A DNA stretch of 47,132 nucleotides from Azospirillum agricola (GTDB lineage: Bacteria; Pseudomonadota; Alphaproteobacteria; Azospirillales; Azospirillaceae): positions 1 to 47,132 of the forward strand of contig NZ_JAGINM010000038.1 of NCBI RefSeq assembly GCF_017876095.1, read 5' to 3'. A program made the translations under genes and the position numbers. Within the stretch, counting starts at the first letter, position 1. Every line of letters begins with the position of its first letter. Below are positions 30,012-38,192 of the stretch, piece by piece. Under the pieces are notes generated by a model. The model made no database searches, had not been told where the DNA came from, and saw only the letters and a list, made by a program, of their open reading frames with translations.

Positions 30012-30395
30012 ATGCCGATCCGTTCCAAGTTCCCCGAGAGGCCGTACCTGGAAGTCGGCCAACGCGTCGAAGCCACGCGTCTGCTTGCCGGCCTCACGGT
30101 CATTGAGATGGCCGAGCTGATGGGCGTCTCGCAGTCCCGCTACACCGTCCTTCAGTACGGCCGAGCTCTTCCCGACGCTGAAAAGCTGGAACCGCTGTGC
30201 GACCACTTCGGCTTGTCGCTGGACTGGCTGTATCGGGGGATCACCGCAATGATTCCGCTGGGCATCCACCGCCAGTTGGAGCAGCACCTACAGTCGCTGG
30301 TCGACGAGGAGGGCCGTCCCCACCAGCGCAAACCCGGCCGGCCTTTCGGCACCGGCGGCACCCCACGCAAGAAAGCGGCGAAGGACCCGACCTGA
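30012..30395 (+). CDS. XRE-family repressor
   Basis: The 127-residue protein has an HTH_XRE domain at residues 13-75 (VGQRVEATRLLAGLTVIEM, ELMGVSQSRYTVLQYGRAL, LCDHFGLSLDWLYRG). The short C-terminus is basic (KPGRPFGTGGTPRKK) and lacks a LexA-like peptidase domain, so it is not self-cleaving. It is divergent from a small HTH gene with a palindromic operator between, the classic lysogeny switch layout. It is the best candidate for the main repressor opposed by ant. Confidence 0.8.
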   Translation: MPIRSKFPERPYLEVGQRVEATRLLAGLTVIEMAELMGVSQSRYTVLQYGRALPDAEKLEPLCDHFGLSLDWLYRGITAMIPLGIHRQLEQHLQSLVDEEGRPHQRKPGRPFGTGGTPRKKAAKDPT

Positions 30396-30454
30396 CGGAC
30401 GGAGCCGCCCGATGGCGGCGTCCGACATTCTAGGTCCTGCTTAGCATTTCCGTT

Positions 30455-30790
30455 ATGGAAACACTGCCCGAACTCTGGAAGAAGCGGCAAGCGGCGGTGC
30501 GCCGGATCGAGCGCGCAACCCAGCCGGCCCCCCCTGCCCTTGCGGCCGAAACCCACGCCCTGACCGTCGCGGTCGCCGGCCACCCGATCGGCAGCGACGC
30601 CGACATTGACGTGAAGCTGACCCTGGCGCGCGAGCTGGCGGCGCATGCACCGGACGCCGCGCTCCTGCTCAAGCTGCTCGACACGCTCCAGGAAGGGCTC
30701 CCCGCTACACGCAGCGCGCGACTGCCGGGGGCAAGGGTTGCGGAACTTATTAGCGCAAAAAAGGCCAATAAGGCGAATTTCCCACTTTAA
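30455..30790 (+). CDS. Hypothetical protein
   Basis: The 111-residue helical protein starts METLPELWKKRQAAVRRIER at 30455. It has KLTLARELAAHAPDAALLLKLLDTL and ends in a basic KKANKANFPL tail. No motif recognised. It follows the repressor gene by 60 bp on the same strand. Confidence 0.55.
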   Translation: METLPELWKKRQAAVRRIERATQPAPPALAAETHALTVAVAGHPIGSDADIDVKLTLARELAAHAPDAALLLKLLDTLQEGLPATRSARLPGARVAELISAKKANKANFPL

Positions 30791-30845
30791 TAATAGCTCT
30801 CATGATGTAATTAATTGAGCGGATCACAACCGCCGAATTGCCATC

Positions 30846-31151
30846 ATGACGGCTATTCCCGAGCATCTCAAGACCGTCCAGGACCTGTGCCGGATCGCGC
30901 GCCGCGTGTATCAGCCAGCCCCTGTGCCCAGCGCCACCGAGCGGCAGGACGCTGTCCGGCACATGGTGGCGACCGGCCGGGTGACACTGGACGGATACCC
31001 CTGCGCGCCGGATCTGGCGGATGGAATCCTCGCCATCTGCCGCCAACGCGGCTGGATCGTCCGGTCCCGGCTGACCGCCGCCGCCCGGCGACAGGCGGAG
31101 GAGGGCCACCACCCCGCCCGCCTACAGGAACTGGGAGCGGCCGATGCCTGA
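30846..31151 (+). CDS. Hypothetical protein upstream of ParB-like gene
   Basis: The 101-residue protein starts MTAIPEHLKTV at 30846 and overlaps the ParB-like start by 8 bases. It contains DLCRIARRVYQP and GILAICRQRGWIVRSRLTAAARR, helical and basic toward the end. It may be co-expressed with the ParB-type protein. Function unknown. Confidence 0.55.
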   Translation: MTAIPEHLKTVQDLCRIARRVYQPAPVPSATERQDAVRHMVATGRVTLDGYPCAPDLADGILAICRQRGWIVRSRLTAAARRQAEEGHHPARLQELGAADA

Positions 31152-33366
31152 CACCACCCTCCTCCTCAGCCCGCTGGCCACCAACCTGCACAGCCGGATC
31201 CAGGCCGCTGGGTTGGACCGTGCCGCCTTCGCCAGGGTGACCGGGATCCGGCGGGACACCCTGGACCGTCTGTTCGCCGGCAGGATCGTCGATCTGCCGC
31301 ATGTCGACTTGGCTGCAGCCGCGGACTATTTCGGCGTGGCGCCGACCATACTGACGGCCCGCATCCGCCCAGAAGCGACTGACGTTCCGGCGGGTGCGAA
31401 TGCGCTTCACGGTCATACCCTCCTGCCGCTCCGGAGCATCCGCCGCTCCGACCGGAATCCCCGCAAGCACTTCGATCCGGAGGCCCTACAGACGCTGGCG
31501 GACTCCATCCGGACGAACGGGATCCAGCAGAACCTGGTGGTGCGCTACGATCCACAACCCGGTGAGCCGGATTATGCAATCGTCGCCGGCGAGCGGCGGT
31601 TCCGGGCCGCGCATCTGCTGGCCAACGTCGGCGAGCTGGATCCGGACGCGCCGCTGATCCCGGTCAAGATCGTCGACGTCGACGACGCGCGCCACACCGT
31701 CCTCGCCATCCTGGAGAACCTACAGAGGCAGGACGTCAACCCGCTCGAGGAGGCGCAGGCCTTCGCCGACCTGATCGCGCTGGATCCGGATACGTGGGGG
31801 CCGAGCCGAATCTCGAAGGAGGTCGGTTGCAGCCGCCGCCATGTCCAGCTCCGCCTTGGCCTGCTCGAGAAGCTGTGTGGTGAAGCGCAAGACCGCCTGC
31901 GGTCCGGCACGATCACCATCATGCAGGCTTACGTCCTCGGCACCACCACGTCCCAGCGCCAGCGGGAGATCCTGAAGAACATCGACCGCTACGGCACGTT
32001 ACAGCAGCTACGCGACGCGGTGACCGACGGCTTGGTCCCGACGACCCGGGCCAAGTTCGACTTGGAGACCTTCACCGGCCGCCTCGTCACGCTGGACAAC
32101 GGCGCCCGCTACTTCGCCGACCGTGACGAGTTCCTGGCGGCGCAGCGCGCCCATGGCCAAGCCCTGGCCGAGCGGTTGAAAGAGGGGTGGGCATGGGCGG
32201 AGTTCCTGGAGGACACTTACTTTCCGTCCGCCCGTTTCGAAGCCGAACGCAGCCATGACGCCGGCGCCGGCGTCCTGGTGCTGATGCACCCGGTCACCGG
32301 CGTCATCACGGTTCATGACCAGCTGATGCCGCGCGCGCCCAAGCCGCCGGCGCCGGTGGCGCCGTCCCGCGCGGCGGCCGCCAGCCCGGCCGGGCAGACC
32401 AAGCAGCTGCTGGTCGACTTCCTGGGCACGGATCCGGACACCGCCGACGGACTGGTCCGGACGGCGGAAGCCGTCGGCAAGGCGGTCGCGCACGTCAACG
32501 ACCAGACCCGCCGGGCCCAGGAAACGGAGACGGCGCGGTTCCACACCGCTCTGTCCGACCGGATCAAGCGCGACAGCCGCACGGCCATCGCGGTGCTGCT
32601 CGCCGACGCGCTGCGTCTCGACGAGGGCGGCTTGCTGGAGGGAACACCCAGCGATGATTACGGGCTGCCGGCGTCCGTGTTTCGGGGGCCGGACGGACCG
32701 CTGAAGCATCTGGCGCAGCACGTCACCAACATCGGCCGGGGCCGTGTGGCGCTGATCGAGGACACGGCTGCGGCGGAGGAAGCGTTGCACGGTCTGATGG
32801 GCACGCCGATGCTGCTCCTCCTGGAGGCGCTTGCCCTTTGGACGGCGGACCACCTGATCATCCCTGAAGGCACCGAGTTGCCGATCGCTATGCGCGAGCT
32901 GGCGGTGGCGCACGCGATTCCGATTCCCACCCATCTGCGGGGTGGATTGACGGGGCCGGACCACGCGGTGGAGGAGTTCCGCCAGGACGACGAGGCGGAG
33001 GAGCCCGAGGAGGACGTCCCCGCGTGGGCCGACCGTGAGCGGCCGGTCCGCACCTGGGACGCGCCCCCCGCCCCGGCGCCGGCGGCCACCCCGCGCGTCG
33101 TCTGCAGCTCGACAGGGCCGATCGACGCGAAGCTGCTGGAGCGCTTCGCTGTCGCGGCCGCCCCGCTGCTGACCGGCAAGGACCTGTCGGTCAACCTCGC
33201 TGACAGCAAGGTCGGCCTTCGGCTGTCGCTGAAGCGCGGCGAAACGGCGGTCTACGACGTCAGCGGCTACTACGATGACCGCGGCTGCTGCTTCTCGTGG
33301 GGCTGCATGTCCAAGACACGCGTCACGGCCTTCCTGCGCGCCTGGCTGCGCCAGAAGGGCGGCTGA
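31144..33366 (+). CDS. ParB-type CTPase protein with N-terminal HTH and long C-terminal extension
   Basis: The 740-residue protein begins with an XRE-like HTH (residues 12-75: RIQAAGLDRAAFARVTGIRR, LAAAADYFGVAP). A ParB/Spo0J N-terminal domain follows (about 90-200): NPRKHFDPEALQTLADSIR, IVAGERRFRAA and ENLQRQDVNPLEEAQAF are the CTP-binding and clamp motifs. A central HTH (SRISKEVGCSRRHVQLRLGLL) comes next, then about 450 residues of helical, Pro/Ala-linked and acidic sequence unlike classical ParB. It lies about 11 kb from parA, so it may control phage genes instead of segregation. Confidence 0.85.
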   Translation: MPDTTLLLSPLATNLHSRIQAAGLDRAAFARVTGIRRDTLDRLFAGRIVDLPHVDLAAAADYFGVAPTILTARIRPEATDVPAGANALHGHTLLPLRSIRRSDRNPRKHFDPEALQTLADSIRTNGIQQNLVVRYDPQPGEPDYAIVAGERRFRAAHLLANVGELDPDAPLIPVKIVDVDDARHTVLAILENLQRQDVNPLEEAQAFADLIALDPDTWGPSRISKEVGCSRRHVQLRLGLLEKLCGEAQDRLRSGTITIMQAYVLGTTTSQRQREILKNIDRYGTLQQLRDAVTDGLVPTTRAKFDLETFTGRLVTLDNGARYFADRDEFLAAQRAHGQALAERLKEGWAWAEFLEDTYFPSARFEAERSHDAGAGVLVLMHPVTGVITVHDQLMPRAPKPPAPVAPSRAAAASPAGQTKQLLVDFLGTDPDTADGLVRTAEAVGKAVAHVNDQTRRAQETETARFHTALSDRIKRDSRTAIAVLLADALRLDEGGLLEGTPSDDYGLPASVFRGPDGPLKHLAQHVTNIGRGRVALIEDTAAAEEALHGLMGTPMLLLLEALALWTADHLIIPEGTELPIAMRELAVAHAIPIPTHLRGGLTGPDHAVEEFRQDDEAEEPEEDVPAWADRERPVRTWDAPPAPAPAATPRVVCSSTGPIDAKLLERFAVAAAPLLTGKDLSVNLADSKVGLRLSLKRGETAVYDVSGYYDDRGCCFSWGCMSKTRVTAFLRAWLRQKGG

Positions 33367-33509
33367 CCCCCGATCCGGCCCGGCATCGCCGGGCCTTCCT
33401 CCTGTGGCCCTGTCCCTTGTCCAGCAGGCGCCCCAGGGTCGGCCGCCGGTCTCCACCTTGCCCCGCCGACGGCCGTCCACCACCCCCCAGACCTTTTGGA
33501 GGCCCTGCC

Positions 33510-33740
33510 ATGCCACCCGCCCCCACGCACGCCGCCCTGAAGGGCAAAGCCCAGCTGGAGCCCTACTATCACGACTGCCTGGACGAGATCGCCAAGCGCA
33601 CCGGAATCGCCGACGGCGCCACGCTGCTGGACGCGCTGCTCGACCAACCCGGCCAGACGGCCCACAGCATCCGCTCCTTCGTGATCGGTTACTACCGCGG
33701 CCAGCCCGCCCGCATGCCAACGACGTCGTCGGCGGCATGA
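33510..33740 (+). CDS. Small hypothetical protein
   Basis: The 76-residue helical protein starts MPPAPTHAALKG at 33510 behind GGAGG. It contains YHDCLDEIAKRTGIADGATLLDALL and SIRSFVIGYYRGQP. No known motif. It precedes the excisionase-like gene by 63 bp on the same strand. Confidence 0.55.
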   Translation: MPPAPTHAALKGKAQLEPYYHDCLDEIAKRTGIADGATLLDALLDQPGQTAHSIRSFVIGYYRGQPARMPTTSSAA

Positions 33741-33803
33741 CACCCGCCCTCCCAGCGCCGGGCGAACCCGGCGCCGCCACCCTGCCCCGAGCCAGGATGC
33801 CCC

Positions 33804-34196
33804 ATGGCGCGCGCGCCTGACCTGCCCCAGCTGTTCGACGAGGCCGAGCTGACGCGCCGGATCGGTGTGCCGCAGGACCTGCTGCGCGCCGAGCGTGACG
33901 CCGGCCGGCTGAGCTATTACACGATCGCGGGAAGCTGCTGGTACAGTGCGGACATCGTGCAAGCGTGGCTTGCGAGGGTGAGGGAATGCCCAGAAAAAAC
34001 TCCGGCCCCCACCTCGTCTGGCTCAAGAAGCGCAAAGCCTATTACATCTCCTTTACCGAAAAGGGACGCTCCCGCCTCGTCTCCACAGGTCAAAGAGATC
34101 GCGGACTCGCTCAAAAGGCGCTCGCGGACTTCCTCGCGACCCGATCCATCGCAACGGACCCCGCTGCTGGTCGTCTCCGGGGGCCAGCCGAGTTGA
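33804..34196 (+). CDS. Excisionase-like HTH protein overlapping the recombinase gene
   Basis: The 130-residue protein has a winged-HTH-like start (LFDEAELTRRIGVPQDLLRAERDAGRLSYYTIAGSCWYSADIVQAWLARV), as in excisionase/AlpA or MerR-type proteins. The last about 65 residues are Ser/Pro-rich and encoded in the bases that also start recombinase 2 in another frame. An overlap of about 200 bp is real or means the true protein is shorter. It probably sets directionality of recombinase 2. Confidence 0.65.
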   Translation: MARAPDLPQLFDEAELTRRIGVPQDLLRAERDAGRLSYYTIAGSCWYSADIVQAWLARVRECPEKTPAPTSSGSRSAKPITSPLPKRDAPASSPQVKEIADSLKRRSRTSSRPDPSQRTPLLVVSGGQPS

Positions 34197-35074
34197 GCAT
34201 CGAGCAAGCCCTCGTCTGGTACGGACTGGAGCACGCGCCCGACGTGGAGGCGCCGCGCGCGATCGGCACGGCGATCGACCACCTGTCGGCCTGGTGGGGG
34301 ACGCGGGTCGTTGCGGAGATCACCAAGGCCACCGTGTCGGCCTACCGCCGGCATCGGGAATCCACCGGCCGCGGCCGCGGGCTGCGCAAGGACGAGCCGT
34401 CCGCCGGCGTCTCGCCGGCAACGGTCGACCGCGAGCTGGTCGTGCTGCGCGCCGCGGTCAATTGGGCCCACGAGAACGGCCGCCTGACCACGCCGCTGAA
34501 GCTGGAGACCGGTCCACAGCGGCCGAGCCGGGATCGTTGGTTGACCGTCAGCGAGGCGGCCCGGCTGCTGTGGCAGTCGCGCCAGTCGCCGGCGCACATC
34601 CAGCTGTTCACCGCTCTCGCCCTCTACACCGGCGCACGCCACGCGGCGATCGTCGACTTGACCTGGGACCAAGTCGACCTACAGGCCGGCACTATCCGCT
34701 ACCTGCCGGTCGGCCGGACCCAGACGGCCAAGCAGCGCCCAACCGTCCCGATCCCGCGCCCCCTCCTCCGGCTGCTGAAGAAGGCCCGGAATACAGCCAA
34801 GAATCCGTACGTCATCACTTGGCGCAACAAGCCGGTGGAGAGCTGCCGAACGGGCTTTCGCACACTGGTGACCCGCGCCGGCCTCGCCGGCGTCACACCG
34901 CACGTCCTCCGCCACACGGCCGGGACCTGGATGGCCCAGAGGGGCGTCGACACTTGGCAGATCTCCGGCTTCCTCGGCCATTCGGAGGCCCGCACGACGG
35001 CGCTCTACAAACACCACAGCCCCAACTTCCTCGGCCAGGCGCGGGCGGCCATGGAGGGCCGCCGCCGCCGGTAG
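33986..35074 (+). CDS. Tyrosine recombinase 2 (phage integrase)
   Basis: The 362-residue protein starts MPRKNSGPHLVW at 33986 behind GAGGG; a GTG at 33965 is an alternative. It has an N-terminal arm-type domain, a core-binding domain (VSPATVDRELVVLRAAVNWAHE) and a catalytic domain. Catalytic residues seen: Arg in GARHAAIVDLTW, Lys in TAKQRPTVPIP, HVLRHTAG, FLGHSEARTT and Tyr in ALYKHHSP. It follows an excisionase-like gene. A Tn3-type terminal repeat starts 24 bp after its stop, which may have replaced the neighbouring attP. Confidence 0.93.
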   Translation: MPRKNSGPHLVWLKKRKAYYISFTEKGRSRLVSTGQRDRGLAQKALADFLATRSIATDPAAGRLRGPAELSIEQALVWYGLEHAPDVEAPRAIGTAIDHLSAWWGTRVVAEITKATVSAYRRHRESTGRGRGLRKDEPSAGVSPATVDRELVVLRAAVNWAHENGRLTTPLKLETGPQRPSRDRWLTVSEAARLLWQSRQSPAHIQLFTALALYTGARHAAIVDLTWDQVDLQAGTIRYLPVGRTQTAKQRPTVPIPRPLLRLLKKARNTAKNPYVITWRNKPVESCRTGFRTLVTRAGLAGVTPHVLRHTAGTWMAQRGVDTWQISGFLGHSEARTTALYKHHSPNFLGQARAAMEGRRRR

Positions 35075-35097
35075 GCCTCCCATCGCTGAACCTACCA

Positions 35098-35135
35098 GGG
35101 GGCACGCCATAGAACGGGCGAGAATATACGCTAAG
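35098..35135 (+). repeat. Tn3-family terminal inverted repeat
   Basis: The 38-bp sequence begins GGGGGCACGC and ends ATACGCTAAG, the length and end pattern of Tn3-family repeats (GGGG...ACGTTAAG in Tn3). It lies 18 bp after the end of the transposase fragment, at the expected outer edge downstream of tnpA. No matching partner repeat was found in the window. Confidence 0.75.
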
Positions 35136-35152
35136 CGGACAAAGCCGGAACA

Positions 35153-36268
35153 TCATGCGGCCAAGAGTTCGGTTGGCGCGCGCAATAGGCGATAGCCGAC
35201 CGTGCTTGGCACACGGTTCGCGCTCCAGAGATAGTCGCCGGTCAGGTTAATGTGTTGCCATCCAAGGGGCGCGAGATGGCTCAGCATCTCGTCGGGAATC
35301 CGCTCGCCCCCGGCGCGCAGGGAATCGATGGCCAGCTCCATATAGACGGTGTTCCAGAGGATGATTGCGGCCACGACCAGGTTGAGGCCGCCGGCACGGT
35401 GCTGCTGGTTCTCCGGCGTGCGGTCGGGGATGCGCCCAAGGCGGTGAAAGCACACGGCGCGGGCGAGTCCGTTGCGGGACTCCCCCTTGTTCAGTTCGGC
35501 TGTGGCTTGGCGGCGAAGTGCCGGATTTTGCAGCCATTCCAAGGTGAAAGCTGTTCGTTCAATGCGCCCCACCTCCCGCAACGCCAATGCCAGCCCGTTC
35601 TGCCGTGGGTAGGAGCCCAGGCGCTTCAGCATCAGCGAGGCCGGCACGGCGCCGGTTCGGATCGAGGTGGCCAACCGCAGCACGTCGTCCCAGTGCGCCT
35701 GGATCAGCGCCTCGTTGATCCGCCCGGCGATGAATGGCTCCAGACGCGGCCAGGCCGCCGCCGGCCCGAAGGTGTAAAGGCGCCGGTCGTGCAGGTTCGG
35801 AATGCGCGGCGCGAAACGAAATCCCAAGAGACTGCATAGGGCGAAGACGTGGTCAGAGACTCCGCCACCATCGACATGATGGACGGCGATCCCGGCATCC
35901 GTGCCATGGTAGAGAAGGCCGTCGATAACGTGAGCCGCCTCGCTCTCCGCCACCGAGATGGCCTTGGTGTGGTAGGGCGCGTAGCGGTCGGAGATGTGGG
36001 TGTAGAAGGAGATCGCCGGGCCGGTCCCCTTGTGTGGGTTGACGGCCCCGGTCACCTCGCCCCGCCCGCTGAGCGGGAAATGCTGACCATCGGAACTGGA
36101 CGCCGTCCCGCTGCCGAAGCGGGCGGCAAGGGGCTGCCCCTGCTGAGCTGCCACGATCCGGGCCAGAGCCCGGCCATAGGCATCGGGGGGCGAGTAGCAA
36201 GCGAACGGAAAACCTAGGTAAGCGCTGCATGCTGGCCTGCTACTTCGGCACTGAGTGTCGGCGTGCAC
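35153..36268 (-). pseudogene. tnpA: Truncated Tn3-family transposase (C-terminal part)
   Basis: About 350 residues match the C-terminal third of Tn3-type transposases (full length near 1000). Recognisable segments are SSSDGQHFP, SFYTHISDRYAPYHTK (first Asp), VHHVDGGGVSDHVF (second Asp), NKGESRNGLARAV (Glu) and GGLNLVVAAIILWNTVYMELA. The DDE residues are present but the N-terminal two thirds, with the DNA-binding domain, are missing. The first about 30 residues of the open frame are not transposase-like and mark the break near 36.19 kb. Confidence 0.9.
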
Positions 36269-36566
36269 GGAGCGCCATTTTAATAGCCCTTCCTAGTCAC
36301 AAAAGACCAGGGGGAGGTCGTATAGGACTAGGGAAGAAGTAAGAATAAACATTTATAAATTCAATGACTTACTCCCCCCAGTAGGAATTGACATCCCATG
36401 CTAGACATATCATGTTTGGGGTGTAGGGTTCTTGAGGTGAGAACAGCCTCCTCACACACGGCCCTGTCGCGTGGCGCCAGTTTCGCGATGGGCAGTAGAG
36501 TAGCTTCCCTTCTGGGGGAGTGAAGAGATCCGGAGTTGGGCAGCCCGGCAGGAACCCCACCAAATC
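36269..36566. other. AT-richer gap with no confident gene
   Basis: Between the transposase break and the next gene, short frames exist on the minus strand (36361-36570) but they overlap each other and lack ribosome sites. Near 36307 there is GACCAGGGGGAGGTCGTATA followed by GGACTAGGG, which resembles the repeats at 37.71-37.76 kb. A TTGACA occurs near 36388. A short plus-strand RNA ending at the 36569-36593 hairpin is possible. Confidence 0.35.
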
Positions 36567-36989
36567 TCAAGGCTCCGCTTGTTGCGGAGCCTTTCCCTTT
36601 GCAATCTTTAGTGTTCCAGCTCCGCGTCGCTGGTCAATCTTCTTATCCGATATCGGATACATTGATGCAACGCGGTATCGTCCCTGTTCGTCTGGAATAA
36701 TTTCAACTGCTATTAGAAGTCCATTTCCAAGGGCGGGAACACGTGAAATTAATTCAATCTTACCGTGATTCTTGAAATCGTCGCGTAAATACGTTGGCTT
36801 AGCCACAACTGTACCAATGTGGGGAAGGCATCGGCCGAAATCTTCTGGATGTTTATTAAGTGCATGCTTTTGATTGCTGACCGTAAATACGACTGGGCCA
36901 AGCTCCACCTCGATTCCCAGGGTAGCTTCTATAATATCGACGGGCAAAGGGCCTAGTTCGAGGAGGACAAGACTGTTTTTTCTGGACAT
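36567..36989 (-). CDS. Hypothetical protein in AT-richer insert
   Basis: The 140-residue protein starts MSRKNSLVLLELG at 36989. It alternates strands (IEVELGPVVFTVSNQ, GRYRVASMYPIS) and has a basic C-terminus. Codons use more A/T than the phage genes. No family recognised. Its last codons form the hairpin at 36569-36593. Confidence 0.6.
   Translation of the reverse strand: MSRKNSLVLLELGPLPVDIIEATLGIEVELGPVVFTVSNQKHALNKHPEDFGRCLPHIGTVVAKPTYLRDDFKNHGKIELISRVPALGNGLLIAVEIIPDEQGRYRVASMYPISDKKIDQRRGAGTLKIAKGKAPQQAEP
36569..36593 (+). terminator. Strong hairpin, plus-strand terminator-like
   Basis: AAGGCTCCGC and GCGGAGCCTT form a 10-bp perfect stem around TTGTT. On the plus strand it is followed by TCCCTTTGC, so it works best as a terminator of rightward transcription, while also covering the 3' end of the leftward 36567 gene. 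Confidence 0.65.
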
Positions 36990-37023
36990 GGCGTGAACTC
37001 AAATGAATAGTAAACAGCACAAA

Positions 37024-37072
37024 TATCCAAAACATTATACTGCAATGATATTTTAAGTTAATGTTTTGGATA
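37024..37072. repeat. 13-bp perfect inverted repeat at the end of the HTH gene
   Basis: TATCCAAAACATT (37024-37036) and AATGTTTTGGATA (37060-37072) flank 23 bp and straddle the stop of the HTH gene at 37053. It could be a weak terminator or a protein or recombination site. Confidence 0.7.
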
Positions 37073-37550
37073 CTGGTTTAAGTTGCTTTCGGCGCTCGAC
37101 TGCCGCCCGCTTGCGCTTATTATCCTCTCTTACTTCGCGAAACTCAGGTTCCAATTCCTGGAGCTTCTTTACCAAACCATCCAGATGATAGAGATTGCTG
37201 GTTTGCCCCCCTCCCCCAGCGAGAAAGCGCTCTTCACGGCGGATAAGTCCAGCCTTTTCCAATTCGGCAATGTACCGCTGGACTTGGCGTTCCTTAATGC
37301 CTAGCCGCTGTGCCAAGGCAGCTTTGCTCGGATATGGCTTCCGTCCACTCTCCCACCAGAAATCGGCAAGTTGTAGCACGACAGCAAGTTGGGTGGGGTT
37401 GAGGCCGAGCCGATGCTGGGCACGAAAGATCAGCGACGGAATAATGCTGAACCCAATATCCATCACTGCCTTGCCCCACTTGTCGTCAGCAGGGCGCCGC
37501 TCCTTCGCTTTCTCCAAGCTAACAACAGTTCCAGTGGTGACGACACTCAT
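37053..37550 (-). CDS. Helix-turn-helix protein, possible plasmid replication or regulatory protein
   Basis: The 165-residue protein starts MSVVTTG at 37550 (an in-frame ATG at 37565 is the alternative). From residue 35: MDIGFSIIPSLIFRAQHRLG, QLAVVLQLADFWWESGRKPYPSKAALAQRLGIKERQVQRYIAELEKAGLIRR is a clear winged helix, like those of replication initiators and phage replisome organisers. The end is Lys/Arg-rich. A TTCATCT-CCTG-AGATGAA palindrome (37561-37578) sits over its start. Repeats of GTCATAAAAG lie about 160 bp upstream, so it may be a foreign replicon remnant. Confidence 0.65.
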   Translation of the reverse strand: MSVVTTGTVVSLEKAKERRPADDKWGKAVMDIGFSIIPSLIFRAQHRLGLNPTQLAVVLQLADFWWESGRKPYPSKAALAQRLGIKERQVQRYIAELEKAGLIRREERFLAGGGGQTSNLYHLDGLVKKLQELEPEFREVREDNKRKRAAVERRKQLKPVSKTLT

Positions 37551-37985
37551 GGGGCTCTCCTTCATCTCCTGAGATGAAGGTACGGGCGACCGAGGCGTTA
37601 CGCAAGGAGGCCCCGGTGGTCAAATCTGACCAGGACTCGCTACGTCCTATGAGTATGTTATGGGGTTTATGTCCTGATAACGATGAGTCGTATTTCGGCA
37701 GTCGTCTGAGACTAGGAGGGGGACGTCATAAAAGGCCAGGACGGGGCGTCATAAAAGTCTGGGGTATGGTAGACATTTTATATGAGAAATCTGTCCCAGG
37801 TACACATGAGCGTACCATGCACCTCGGCTCTCCATGGCTACAAAAATAATTAAAGGGGCCAATCGCCTTGGTGAGCTTGGGCACAGAAAGCGCAGGCCAT
37901 TTTCCATAAAATCCGTACCCTGCGCGAACGGCGTTCGGGGTGGCCGGCCGGCCAGCCACCCCGAACGCCGGGCCGGCGCCGTCGG
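37551..37985. other. Gene-free control region upstream of the HTH gene, with iteron-like repeats
   Basis: No gene is supported here. Seen are a 7-bp-arm palindrome at 37561-37578, two direct repeats GACGTCATAAAAGGCC and GGCGTCATAAAAGTCT near 37722 and 37746 (24 bp apart), a GTACACATGAGCGTACC patch near 37800, and an AT-rich stretch near 37845. Together with the HTH gene these resemble a small plasmid origin or operator region. The right end of the insert must lie between here and 37.93 kb. Confidence 0.5.
37929..37970. terminator. 16-bp perfect stem-loop
   Basis: CGGCGTTCGGGGTGGC (37929-37944) pairs exactly with GCCACCCCGAACGCCG (37955-37970) around a 10-nt loop. It begins 15 bp after the stop of the minus-strand gene at 37986 and probably ends that transcript or protects its 3' end. 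Confidence 0.7.
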
Positions 37986-38192
37986 TCACCCGGCAACCGG
38001 GATCCACGCGATCGACAGCAGCGCCAAGACGCCCGCCCACGCGGACCAGAAGGTCAGCTCGCTGCCGTCACGCGTCTGGTGGCGGCGCACCAGGTCAGCG
38101 GCCAGGGCGGCCGCCAGCAGCAGGAACGGGACGAGCCACCACAGCTCGGTCCAGAGCGGATGGGGCTGGGGAACAGGGTCGAAAGGCGACAT
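37986..38192 (-). CDS. Small two-helix membrane protein
   Basis: The 68-residue protein starts MSPFDPVPQPHPLW at 38192. It has two transmembrane segments (about 15-34, WWLVPFLLLAAALAADLV; and 49-66, WAGVLALLSIAWIP) separated by a charged RRHQTRDGSE loop. Holin-like topology, but it is about 7 kb from the lysis genes, so lysogenic conversion or exclusion is as likely. Confidence 0.55.
   Translation of the reverse strand: MSPFDPVPQPHPLWTELWWLVPFLLLAAALAADLVRRHQTRDGSELTFWSAWAGVLALLSIAWIPVAG

Noticed and set aside
32008..34035. 675-codon minus-strand frame over the ParB-type gene
   Set aside because: Antisense to a gene with recognisable domains; Arg/Gly-rich with no motif.
36361..36570. Two overlapping minus-strand frames of 64 and 69 codons
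   Set aside because: No ribosome sites, no motif, and they compete for the same bases; kept only as part of the described gap.
37574..37849. 91-codon plus-strand frame upstream of the HTH gene
   Set aside because: It covers palindromes and direct repeats and has no ribosome site or motif.
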